From Chloroflexota bacterium (GTDB lineage: Bacteria; Chloroflexota; UBA11872; VXOZ01): a stretch of 64,000 nucleotides of DNA. Below, piece after piece: positions 26,226 to 34,619 of the stretch (the stretch's first letter is position 1; every line of letters starts with the position of its first letter). The stretch lies in assembly GCA_958295775.1 (NCBI GenBank), contig CATQHC010000002.1, positions 448,915-512,914 of the forward strand. Reading direction: 5' to 3'. Made by a program: the position numbers and the translations under genes. The notes under the pieces are model-generated. The model did no database searches. It was not told the origin of the DNA and saw only the letters and a list, made by a program, of their open reading frames with translations.

Positions 26226-26513
26226 CTAGATCCACTTACGCGGATAGATTTCTAAGTAAACAGAAATAGTTTCCCAGGTCGTGTAGTAGAGAAACAACGC
26301 GAGCAGGAGTGAAACGACTGCGGAAACATAGAACACAGGGCGCAAGCGCGCGAACCCTTGGGGGAGGTCTCTGGTGCCCACCAAGGACGGAATGATGGCA
26401 TGTGCGAGCAGGAAGGACACGGCCATTGCGACCATCATGAAGAGCGCGAACCAGAAATATATGAGCCCGGTGCCTATCTCGTCCCAGATGGGCAGTGCCA
26501 AAGCATGGTCCAT
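26226..26513 (-). CDS. Small two-helix membrane protein of the Act operon
   Basis: This 95-residue protein has two predicted membrane helices (GLIYFWFALFMMVAMAVSFLL and VFYVSAVVSLLLALFLYY). It is the last gene of the alternative complex III operon, starting 20 bases after the cytochrome gene stop, so it is likely a small structural subunit of the complex or of its oxidase partner. I cannot equate it with a specific Act letter. Confidence 0.7.
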   Translation of the reverse strand: MDHALALPIWDEIGTGLIYFWFALFMMVAMAVSFLLAHAIIPSLVGTRDLPQGFARLRPVFYVSAVVSLLLALFLYYTTWETISVYLEIYPRKWI

Positions 26514-26532
26514 GTAACGCTATCTCCTATCG

Positions 26533-27093
26533 CTAGCCACTTGCCTGCAGTGAACGTATGAAGAGAATTAATTCCCAGCGCTCTTCAGGGGTCAGTAAAT
26601 TGCCAAATGAAGGCATATTGCCTAAGCCGTTGCCCAGGATCCAGTAGATTTCTCCATCCTGGCGTTCTCGAACCCGGTCGGACTGTAACTCAACCGGCAT
26701 TGGATCAAAGTAAGCGCCGACTAAGCCGTCGCCTCGCCCTTCCGGTCCATGACAGTGCTTGCAATTCGTCTCGAAGAGTATCTTCGCAGACTCAAGACGC
26801 GTCGGTGTACTCTCCAAAGGATTTGCGACTTCTGCGGCCTCAACGAAACCGTAAGTTCGCTCTTTGCCCGTCACCGGCACAGAATCAGGAGGAGGCAAAC
26901 GTCTGGGCGGCTCTTGAAGTCGATAGGACTGCTGATAGTGCATTTCGGGAAACACATCCCAGAGGTAGCCATTACACGACGTCAGCAGCCCGGTCATAAG
27001 AATGCCGAGGACAACAGACGGCGCCAACCAGCGCGGACGCACAATGTCACGCATGGAGCGGAACAGGCCATGTGTCTCCAGCCGGTCTCGCAT
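26533..27093 (-). CDS. actE: ActE-like monohaem cytochrome c subunit (lipoprotein)
   Basis: The 186-residue product has a signal peptide with lipobox LLTSC, one haem c site CKHCH, and a distal Met ligand in NMPSFG, in the order of a class I cytochrome c domain. In alternative complex III this subunit is thought to hand electrons from the complex to the oxidase or a soluble carrier. The start (ATG 27093) is five bases after the actD stop, so they are co-translated. A second in-frame ATG (MRDIVRPRW) is possible. Confidence 0.88.
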   Translation of the reverse strand: MRDRLETHGLFRSMRDIVRPRWLAPSVVLGILMTGLLTSCNGYLWDVFPEMHYQQSYRLQEPPRRLPPPDSVPVTGKERTYGFVEAAEVANPLESTPTRLESAKILFETNCKHCHGPEGRGDGLVGAYFDPMPVELQSDRVRERQDGEIYWILGNGLGNMPSFGNLLTPEERWELILFIRSLQASG

Positions 27094-27098
27094 TGGAG

Positions 27099-27611
27099 TC
27101 AGCTCCGTCCTTGGTGTTTCACTTCTTCGGCGCCCGCTTCGGTAAGGGTGCTTTGCGCTGTGTCGGCTTGGGCGTCATCGTCGCAACGCACCACCAAGCC
27201 AACATAGCCCTCGGTGATACGAGAGTCATAGAGATCATTCGAAAGGTTAGGGAGACGCGATTCAAATATCACGCCCATGATGGTGAAAATAAGGGCGCCC
27301 AACATCGTGCCTTCATACATGATGATGAACATCGGTGGAATGCCGAGGATCGGCTTTCCGGCAGTAATGAGTGGATAGGAAATCTGCGTGCCTGCCGTTA
27401 CCATCAAGCCGACCGCAAAACCGATCATCGCGCCGCCAAGCGGAAATATGAACAATCGATGATCACCGGAGTCCTCGCCAAAGGCGCCTTCCGGATAGGG
27501 GGCGCCCGTCAGTACTTCGTAGTCTGTCGGGCCAAACCCCGAGGCCTGGAGACGGTCCGCGGCGTCTGCCGCGGTGTCCGCCGATTGGAATAGTCCCAGA
27601 ACACTGGGCAT
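27099..27611 (-). CDS. actD: ActD-like subunit (DUF3341)
   Basis: This 170-residue protein starts with the DUF3341 pattern (VLGLFQSADTAADAADRLQASGF) and has two membrane helices (IFPLGGAMIGFAVGLMVTAG and PPMFIIMYEGTMLGALIFTIMGVI). DUF3341 is the ActD membrane subunit of alternative complex III. ATG 27611 has GGGAGG five bases upstream. It lies between actC and actE in the usual order. Confidence 0.9.
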   Translation of the reverse strand: MPSVLGLFQSADTAADAADRLQASGFGPTDYEVLTGAPYPEGAFGEDSGDHRLFIFPLGGAMIGFAVGLMVTAGTQISYPLITAGKPILGIPPMFIIMYEGTMLGALIFTIMGVIFESRLPNLSNDLYDSRITEGYVGLVVRCDDDAQADTAQSTLTEAGAEEVKHQGRS

Positions 27612-27621
27612 AGTTGCCTCC

Positions 27622-28989
27622 CTATTCTCTCACTATTGCGGGCAAGCGTAACTTGCCGATGCGAAATTCGCGTTTCCAGATATGTCCCTCTTTCTCTTCC
27701 CAGATGGGAATTACGGGGAATATCTTGGAGAACAATAACAGTAACAATCCTACGTTGGCGAAAGAGAAAATGACCAGCGATATCTCGACGAGGCTGGCTG
27801 AGTAATCACCCCAGGCAAACGCATCGGGATGCCGCCGCTGCAGCGTTGGCACAATGATGAGGAAGCGCTCCAACCACATGCCGATGTTTACGACAAGAGA
27901 CGTGATTAACATGATGCCGATATTCCGGCGAAATCTCCTGAACATCCAAATCGGCACCGGCAAGAAGACGTTGCAGGTAATCATCAAGAGGAACAAGTAG
28001 AGGTACGGCGGCGAAAGCCGCAGTTTCATTACTTCGTATTCCGCTTCTTCCTTGCTCAGCAAGGCGAAGACAACATCTATGAAATAGAAGTACGCCCAAG
28101 CCAAAGCGACAACAATGAGCAGACGCCCAATCATGTCGAAGTGTTCGGGGCGAATGTAGTCATGCAGGCGGAACAGGGAGCGCATTACGGCCATGAGGGC
28201 GATTACGGCTGCCACCCCTGACAGCACCGCACCCACCACGAAATAGGGTGCAAAGATGTGCACGTGCCAGCCTGGAACTAGCGACATGCCGAAGTCCCAA
28301 GACACGATACTGTGCACGGATACAAACACCGGCAAGATCAGCGCAGATAGCAGTAGACCTGTCGCGTTGAGGAGTTTCCACTGCCGTGCGTTTCCACGCC
28401 AGCCAAGGCAAAGAACGCCGTACAAAGAACGCCGCCAACCCGTGGTCTTGTCGCGGGCTAAGGCCAAGTCCGGGATGAGGGCGGCGTAGACAAACAGGAT
28501 GCTGCCTGTGAGGTACGTAAAGATCGCGCTTGGGTCCCACACCAGCGGCGAACGCACATCGGGCCAGATACCGCGCACGAAGTCATAGGGAAATGCCCAG
28601 TAAAGCGTGCGCCAAGGTCGACCCGTATGCAGCACTACAAAGAGTGCCGCAGTCAACAGCGAGAACACGGTCATGACCTCGGCCGCGCGCACTACCGGAC
28701 GACGCCACTCAGCAGCGGTTAGCCGCAGAATGGCTGAGATCATAGTTCCGGCGTGGCTGATACCCACCCAGAACACGAAATTGATGATGAAGAATCCCCA
28801 AAAGACCGGATGATTTAGTCCAGTCACACCCAGACCATAGGTAACGAGCAGAGTCGCTGCGACTACACCAAGCCCTACCAAGCCCATCAAGATCAGCAGC
28901 AGCACATAGAACACCAACGGCGTCTCTAGTACTGAGCGCATCAGGTCTCGATTAATCTGAATAGGGGTGAGCCGGGGGCGCTCATGCAT
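27622..28989 (-). CDS. actC: ActC-like quinol-oxidising membrane subunit (NrfD family)
   Basis: The 455-residue integral membrane protein has about ten helices and the NrfD/PsrC signature of ActC, including NHPVFWGFFIINFVFWVGISHAGTMISAI. ActC is believed to carry the quinol site of alternative complex III. The C-terminal tail is cytoplasmic and charged (EEKEGHIWKREFRIGK). It starts 59 bases after the other NrfD-like subunit and ends 10 bases before actD. It is the closer of the two NrfD proteins to canonical ActC. Confidence 0.9.
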   Translation of the reverse strand: MHERPRLTPIQINRDLMRSVLETPLVFYVLLLILMGLVGLGVVAATLLVTYGLGVTGLNHPVFWGFFIINFVFWVGISHAGTMISAILRLTAAEWRRPVVRAAEVMTVFSLLTAALFVVLHTGRPWRTLYWAFPYDFVRGIWPDVRSPLVWDPSAIFTYLTGSILFVYAALIPDLALARDKTTGWRRSLYGVLCLGWRGNARQWKLLNATGLLLSALILPVFVSVHSIVSWDFGMSLVPGWHVHIFAPYFVVGAVLSGVAAVIALMAVMRSLFRLHDYIRPEHFDMIGRLLIVVALAWAYFYFIDVVFALLSKEEAEYEVMKLRLSPPYLYLFLLMITCNVFLPVPIWMFRRFRRNIGIMLITSLVVNIGMWLERFLIIVPTLQRRHPDAFAWGDYSASLVEISLVIFSFANVGLLLLLFSKIFPVIPIWEEKEGHIWKREFRIGKLRLPAIVRE

Positions 28990-29048
28990 CGGCTCTCAAC
29001 TCCTTCATCTGCATCCCTCCAGAGTGTCGCGGCAGCGAACGAGATGTC

Positions 29049-30422
29049 TTACTGCGGTTTGATAACATACGGAACCTCAGTCTTGAGGAAACGCTCGTGA
29101 CGGCGCAATATGACGCCCTCTTGCATTTCCCAATTCGACAGCGGGCCCAAGGCCTTGATAGCCCACGTCACCAAGAGAATCGCACCGGCCAAGCCGCCAA
29201 CGATAATGAGTATGTCCGGCAGACCCGGCCACGGCACTGCAATGGCCTCGTGCAACTCATGGTCCAGTGGGTCTTGTGTCACAAGATACGTAGGCACGTA
29301 GTCAATTATCCGTTGAATGAATATGCCAAAGAGCGAAAGGGCTGCAACTATGGTTGGGCCAGCGACGCTCTTGCGCCAGGGATTCCACATCAATATGAGC
29401 AATGGCAACAGGAAACAGCAGAAGAATGCGGTGACGAAAAGCCACGTATTCTCGCCAAAACTGCGCATGTCAATGGTGACGATGGTTTCCCGCGGGACAC
29501 GTCCGTACCACGTCGTAAGAAAGTCCGACCACCAGTGATATGCCCAGGCAAGATTGAGCGCCAGCATAATCTTGGCTACATTCCAAAACTGATCAACGGT
29601 GATGTAGCGCTGCAGGCCATAGAACCGTCGGATCAAGGCCATGACAACGATGGTCGTCGCCGTTGCCGCCAGCAAACCGTTGATGCTATAGAATGCCGGG
29701 AACATCGAACTCTTCCAGCCCGGTACGAGCGTCATCACGTAGTCGAGACTGATAATAGACTGCACAAAAATAAAGTTCATCACATAGCAACCGCCCAACA
29801 CAGCCAAGCCAATTCGATGGACCTTCCACTGCTTGGGCGTGCCTATGAACGATCCCGATAATAGCCGTGCCAGCCGATGCGTTCCGCCGCTTTGTACGCG
29901 CAGAGCGGCGAGATCCGGCAAGGCTTGCACCCACAAGAATGCGAACCCGTTGACAACCAGCATTAGGACGAAGATCGTGTCATAGAAGTGCGGCGCACCC
30001 CACGGCCAGTCGAACCATATCGTCGTGCGCACTGCGCTGGAAGGCACGAGCCACAGCAGTGGGATAAAGAGCAGCACGTTCAGCAATCCCGCTACCGCCA
30101 CTACCTGTGCTGCACGCACGAGCGGCCCATGCCAACGGGCGCGGGCGAGGCGCGGCACAAAAGCAACTATCGGCGCCGCTTGCCCCACGGTGAACAGGAA
30201 GCCAAACACGGCGGCATAGTAGCCCCACGGCCCGCGGTCTTCCAGGCCTGCGCCAAGCCGTATAGAAAAGCCGACTACCCCTCCGACAAAGAGCAGCAAG
30301 AGGATGAGCAACGTGGCCCGGTAGGTGCCACTGCTCCCTAATGCCCGACTAAAGATGTCACGCGCTATTTCTGCCGGAGTTGGCAGCGGCTCCAGCGTGT
30401 GCTGGTGCTGTCTCGCTTGCAT
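29049..30422 (-). CDS. actF: Second NrfD-family membrane subunit of the Act complex (ActF-like)
   Basis: This protein of about 457 residues has ten predicted helices and NrfD-family features (PIVAFVPRLARARWHGPLVRAA, FIFVQSIISLDYVMTLVPGWKSSMF, RFYGLQRYITVDQFWNVAKIML). It is related to ActC and probably fills the ActF role. ATG 30422 has GAAGAAGG nine bases upstream; a TTG lies at 30431. Either start overlaps the preceding Fe-S gene by about 65-74 bases, which is long for this operon. Its place before actC differs from the usual actABCDEF order. Confidence 0.82.
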   Translation of the reverse strand: MQARQHQHTLEPLPTPAEIARDIFSRALGSSGTYRATLLILLLLFVGGVVGFSIRLGAGLEDRGPWGYYAAVFGFLFTVGQAAPIVAFVPRLARARWHGPLVRAAQVVAVAGLLNVLLFIPLLWLVPSSAVRTTIWFDWPWGAPHFYDTIFVLMLVVNGFAFLWVQALPDLAALRVQSGGTHRLARLLSGSFIGTPKQWKVHRIGLAVLGGCYVMNFIFVQSIISLDYVMTLVPGWKSSMFPAFYSINGLLAATATTIVVMALIRRFYGLQRYITVDQFWNVAKIMLALNLAWAYHWWSDFLTTWYGRVPRETIVTIDMRSFGENTWLFVTAFFCCFLLPLLILMWNPWRKSVAGPTIVAALSLFGIFIQRIIDYVPTYLVTQDPLDHELHEAIAVPWPGLPDILIIVGGLAGAILLVTWAIKALGPLSNWEMQEGVILRRHERFLKTEVPYVIKPQ

Positions 30423-31164
30423 GCGGATCAACCTTCTTCAAGTAGATCACATTGGTGTCAGTGCCAAGGTTTTCAAGTACACGGTAGTGTCGCTTATTCT
30501 CAGCCAACTTCGCGACACGTGAATTCTCATCCTCAAGATTGCCGAATACGAGGGTATCGGTGGGACAAGCCTGCACGCAGGCCGGCGCCACGTCACCGTC
30601 CTGCAATTCTTCATCTGCGTGTCGTCGTTCCCATTCGCTCTTGCGGATACGCTGCACGCAAAACGTGCACTTCTCCATGATGCCCTTGGTGCGAACCGTT
30701 ACGTTTGGGTTTAGGTATTCCCGCTGCTCTTCTTCCAGGTCGCGTTCCCAGAAGTTAAAGAAACGGGCATGGTACGGGCAATTGTTGGCGCAGTAGCGCG
30801 TCCCAATGCAGCGGTTGTACACCTGTACGTTCAGACCCTCTCGGTTGTGGTAGGTCGCATACACGGGACACACCGGCTCGCAGGGAGCGTTATTGCAGTG
30901 CTGGCAGAACATAGGCAGGAATCGCGCCTTGACGTTGGGATATTCGCCCTCCCAATAGCGCTCGATGCGAATCCAATTCATCGCCCGTTGCTGGAGCACG
31001 ACGTCTTCGAGATTCAACGCAATGTTGTTCTCGGCATGGCAGGCGACAACACAGGCCTGGCAACCGGTACAGCGGTCAAGATCCACCACCATACCCCAGC
31101 GCCGACCAATGCTCGTTACCGGCTTGCTCGTGTCTTGTTCTTGTCCTTCTGCGGCCTGTCTCAA
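30358..31164 (-). CDS. actB: Four-cluster ferredoxin-type subunit (C-terminal half of ActB)
   Basis: The 268-residue protein has the ActB iron-sulfur domain with cysteine groups RCTGCQACVVAC, HCNNAPCEPVC, RCIGTRYCANNCPYHARFF and KCTFCVQRI plus a late ACVQACPTDTLVF, enough for about four clusters. In most alternative complex III operons this domain is fused to a molybdopterin-oxidoreductase-like part in one ActB; here it is a separate gene. The start is TTG at 31164 with GGGGAG upstream, 21 bases after the large subunit stop. Confidence 0.88.
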   Translation of the reverse strand: MRQAAEGQEQDTSKPVTSIGRRWGMVVDLDRCTGCQACVVACHAENNIALNLEDVVLQQRAMNWIRIERYWEGEYPNVKARFLPMFCQHCNNAPCEPVCPVYATYHNREGLNVQVYNRCIGTRYCANNCPYHARFFNFWERDLEEEQREYLNPNVTVRTKGIMEKCTFCVQRIRKSEWERRHADEELQDGDVAPACVQACPTDTLVFGNLEDENSRVAKLAENKRHYRVLENLGTDTNVIYLKKVDPHASETAPAHAGAAANSGRNSA

Positions 31165-31185
31165 CGCCGTCTCTCCCCGCTCCTA

Positions 31186-33444
31186 TTAGGACTCGTTTGT
31201 AATCTGGAAAGTCTTCTCATCGGGCATCTGCACCGGCGCGGTGATACCCTCTATGCGCGGCAGGCGGGTCCGGCGACCGGTTGCCGCGATCCGAACCCGC
31301 GTCGCTGACCAGGCAAGCGCGCCCGTTTGCTCCTGCACGACCGGCGCCAAAATGCGCAGAGGGTTGTCCCCACGATTTTCGGCATACCGACCAAGCTGTT
31401 CGTGACCCTGCCCTAGCGGCACACTAACCACACCTTCGCCAATGCCAGGGTAGGGGTAGACTGGAGCCAACATTGAGCCGGCCACAGATGTTAGCCGCAC
31501 GATGTCGTTTTCTTGTATGCCCAGGGCCTCCATCGTCTTCGGGCTCAAGGCAATCCAGGTTCCCCAGACACCGGTTGTCATGGGGTCAGAGGTTGATTGC
31601 AGCCATGGTGACGCCGCCAAACTGCCGCTGCCGTCTCCCAAGAGCACAGAAGGCGTTACCACGAGATGGTACGGGTAAGCCTGAGCATCGCTGCTGAAGT
31701 CCGGTTCTGCAACCTGCAAACTTGAGAGGTCCGGTGCAGCGGGACTCACACTCTCCGCCGGGACCCACCAGCCGCCGCGCTGCAGCACCGACAACCAGAA
31801 CACTTCCGGATCGTCGCTTGTTACCGAGCCCTCGCCGCGTGCCTGCAGTTCATCAACACTCGCGCGAATCGCATCTCTCATCGATTCCCAGGGCAGGGCT
31901 TCGGTGAGTGGCCCTCCGAGCGTTTGCGCCAAACCAAGCAGCACGTCGGCAAATGCGCGCGTCCCGGCTGCGCCGTCGAATTCCTGGTGATATGGCCGGA
32001 CGACGGGTTGCTGAATGCCAAGCGTGGCATACTCGGCGCCAAGCGGCGGCACGCTCGTACCCCAACTTTCCAAGAAATGGTGATCAGGCAGAATCAAGTC
32101 AGCCAGTGCCGTGGTCTCGTCCAGAACATTCGAAAAACTTACAATGTACGGTATCCTGCCCAGCACACTGGCGGCATTCAAGACGCCAGGGAGTCCGAAC
32201 ACGGGATTGGCGCCATGGACCAAGAGCACTTGCGGTACTTGGCCGTTGTCTACCTCGTTAAGGAACGTTTCCCAGTCTTGGAAGGATGTCACCGGCGCTT
32301 CGGCGGGTATGTCCTCAAGGGGCGACGGCGCATTAAGAAGCACCCCACCCTTCTGGCGCACGTTGTTTTTCAGCAAATTGAGGGCAAAGATGGCGGTCAT
32401 ATTGAAGAGCCCGTTGGTATGGCCGGCGGCGCTGCCACCGCCCATGGCGACGGCGGTTGGCGCAGCGGCAAAGTCATGGGCGACCCGCTGGATAACCTCT
32501 GCCGGCACGCCCGTGGCATCAGCAACCTGCTCGGCCGCATAGGCCTCCAGATTGCCCTCGCCGCCCGTTAGGGGTTGCAGCGCGGCGGGCACCGCCCTGC
32601 CGTCGAGAATTGCATGCGCGATGCTCAGCGCCAGGATGCCCTCTGTACCGGGGTTTATAGGATGCCATTCGTCGGCGTTGGCCGCTGTCATGGTCAGGTG
32701 TGTATCGAAATGCGCAAACGTTCCCCGCGATCGGCCCGCTCCTTGCCGGAAGTTGCCGTACGCCCGGCCGTAATGCACCGGCGAATCGCCACCTTCGAGA
32801 AAATCGCCGCCAATGGAAAGCAAGTAGGACGTATTTGCTATATCAAACTGCGGCACGCGAGTTGTTCCAAATACCAGCGAACTGGCCTGCCGCACCGCGG
32901 CTTTTTCAAGCGGTTCGTAAGTGAGCCAGCGCGCGCCAATATTCTGGGTGAACCGCTCGAGAATCATACCCAAGTGCCCATTTACGGGCTCCGTAATCAT
33001 GACGATGCCACCGTTGCTCGCAGCACTTAGCTTTTCCTGAAACTCAGGCAACACCTCATCCCAGCGCATGAACCGGTAGCGACTGGAATCGCGTTTGCGC
33101 CTCGGCACCATGGGGTTGGGGATTCGGTCGGGGTTGTAAAGCGTTTGGAGCGCAGCTTGAGTTCGCGCAGAAGTCTTGCCGCGGTTTAAAGGATAATCCG
33201 GATTGCCTTCGATTTTGCGGGCGCGGCCGCTCTTTACCCGCACGATTACGCCGCTGCCGTCGCCGGAATCCTGACAGATGCTGGCATACCAGGCGTCCAA
33301 CCCGGTCACCGTATCCTCCGGTATATCCACCGGGCTTTGAATGTGGAACTCTCGCTCCGGCGTGCCGCAGCCCGCAAAGGCAACTGCCGCACCCATTCCG
33401 ATGCCCGATGTACCGGCTAATTTCAGGACGTCACGTCGTCGCAT
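31186..33444 (-). CDS. actB: Molybdopterin-oxidoreductase-like subunit (N-terminal half of ActB)
   Basis: The 752-residue protein has a twin-arginine signal (MRRRDVLKLAG) that also carries a lipobox-like FAGCG, then a molybdopterin-oxidoreductase fold (GNPDYPLNRGKTSARTQAALQTLYNPDRI, LLVHGANPVFGLP, ALGIQENDIVRLTS). In alternative complex III this part has lost the Mo cofactor and serves a structural or electron-routing role. ATG 33444 has GAGGAG upstream. It is normally fused to the iron-sulfur half encoded just downstream. Confidence 0.88.
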   Translation of the reverse strand: MRRRDVLKLAGTSGIGMGAAVAFAGCGTPEREFHIQSPVDIPEDTVTGLDAWYASICQDSGDGSGVIVRVKSGRARKIEGNPDYPLNRGKTSARTQAALQTLYNPDRIPNPMVPRRKRDSSRYRFMRWDEVLPEFQEKLSAASNGGIVMITEPVNGHLGMILERFTQNIGARWLTYEPLEKAAVRQASSLVFGTTRVPQFDIANTSYLLSIGGDFLEGGDSPVHYGRAYGNFRQGAGRSRGTFAHFDTHLTMTAANADEWHPINPGTEGILALSIAHAILDGRAVPAALQPLTGGEGNLEAYAAEQVADATGVPAEVIQRVAHDFAAAPTAVAMGGGSAAGHTNGLFNMTAIFALNLLKNNVRQKGGVLLNAPSPLEDIPAEAPVTSFQDWETFLNEVDNGQVPQVLLVHGANPVFGLPGVLNAASVLGRIPYIVSFSNVLDETTALADLILPDHHFLESWGTSVPPLGAEYATLGIQQPVVRPYHQEFDGAAGTRAFADVLLGLAQTLGGPLTEALPWESMRDAIRASVDELQARGEGSVTSDDPEVFWLSVLQRGGWWVPAESVSPAAPDLSSLQVAEPDFSSDAQAYPYHLVVTPSVLLGDGSGSLAASPWLQSTSDPMTTGVWGTWIALSPKTMEALGIQENDIVRLTSVAGSMLAPVYPYPGIGEGVVSVPLGQGHEQLGRYAENRGDNPLRILAPVVQEQTGALAWSATRVRIAATGRRTRLPRIEGITAPVQMPDEKTFQITNES

Positions 33445-33453
33445 CGTTCTCCT

Positions 33454-33993
33454 CTAGCGATGACAGATCGTGCAGTCTGTCGGCGCATTGTTCTCACGGT
33501 GACAACCTACGCAGTCACCCATGTTCAGCGAGCGCACCTGCTTCACTCGTTCCATCGAACCGACGTCACCATGGCACGTCGCACAATCGAAACCTGCTTT
33601 GATGTGCGCAGCATGGACAAAACGCACGTGGTCCGGCATTACATGCACGCGGACCCAGTCGATGGGTTCCCGATTCTCCCAGTGCGCTTGCAGTTTCGCA
33701 ATTTCGGCAACGTGCAAAGGATTAGTAACCTTTGGGTTCTCGCCGTTAATGACCTTATGGCAGATCATGCACTGCTCTACAGCCGGAATGGTAGCCTCGG
33801 CGCCGGTCTCTACGTTGCGGTGACAAAACTGACAGTCGATGTCATTCTGCTCAACGTGCACCGAGTGCATAAACTCGATTGGTTGTTCCGGGCCTTCAGC
33901 GCTCAGGGTCAACCAAGCAACGGCGCCCATGATGACGAGCCCAAACACGACTACTAGCGCGCCAATGGTGATGCGCATGGCGCCAGCGGTCAT
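33454..33993 (-). CDS. actA: ActA-like pentahaem cytochrome c
   Basis: The 179-residue product has one N-terminal membrane anchor (ITIGALVVVFGLVIMGAVAWL) and five haem c sites: CQFCH, CMICH, CATCH, CVGCH and CTICH. This is the pentahaem ActA arrangement that collects electrons in alternative complex III. ATG 33993 has GAGGAG seven bases upstream. It is the first gene of an eight-gene minus-strand operon. Confidence 0.92.
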   Translation of the reverse strand: MTAGAMRITIGALVVVFGLVIMGAVAWLTLSAEGPEQPIEFMHSVHVEQNDIDCQFCHRNVETGAEATIPAVEQCMICHKVINGENPKVTNPLHVAEIAKLQAHWENREPIDWVRVHVMPDHVRFVHAAHIKAGFDCATCHGDVGSMERVKQVRSLNMGDCVGCHRENNAPTDCTICHR

Positions 33994-34619
33994 AGCCAGT
34001 CTCCTCGCATGCAGGACGTAAAACCAGGATTGCTCCGCTCTTGTTTTGCGGAGCGAGAGGTGGATTCAACCATCACGTATAACACTTGTCTGGAGTAACT
34101 ACGGACATTAAACTCCCCGGCAGGACGCCAGGGTGGTCAACTTGCGACAATGTCTGGTCTAGCCGATCCGTCACGAACTGGTGCTCTCTCCAAGGAATGT
34201 GTTGTACTCTCAACGTCGGTACACTGCCGCTCGGTCAAGATTCACAACTTCGTTTCTGCGCGCACCTCGGTCTATTATACTGATGGCTGCACAAGATGCA
34301 AATGAACCGAAAGCTAGCCCCGATAGCGCCAAGAAAGGCACAGAAAAGCTACTATACGACTGGCAAATTGGGACTTCAAACCGCGAGAGTTCCCCGCAAA
34401 CCGCGCAGCGAACAACGACTAGTAAACTAGCACAATTCAGTACCGGATGACAACCTCTTGGCGACCCGGAGTCTTACCGGAAATTACTTGCATTGAGGAA
34501 ACCTGTTTCGGTGAAATAGTGTGCATTGGTGATTAGCGGTCGGCGTCGCGTGCCCACTTTGATTCATGTCCCATTCGCTGCTGGAACAGAAAATTCAATT
34601 CTGAAGGAAAGGATTATTC
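33994..34619. other. Divergent promoter region between the Act operon and the sulfatase gene
   Basis: No convincing gene is present in these 626 bases. A 7-bp perfect inverted repeat (GCTCCGC at 34032-34038, GCGGAGC at 34048-34054) lies about 40 bases before actA and could be a leader hairpin or operator. A short plus-strand frame near 34280-34450 has poor composition and no ribosome site, and I do not support it as a gene. Confidence 0.45.

Noticed and set aside
34181-34450. A plus-strand 89-residue open frame in the act/sulfatase divergent region
   Set aside because: It has no ribosome site, poor composition and no recognisable motif, and it lies in a promoter region.
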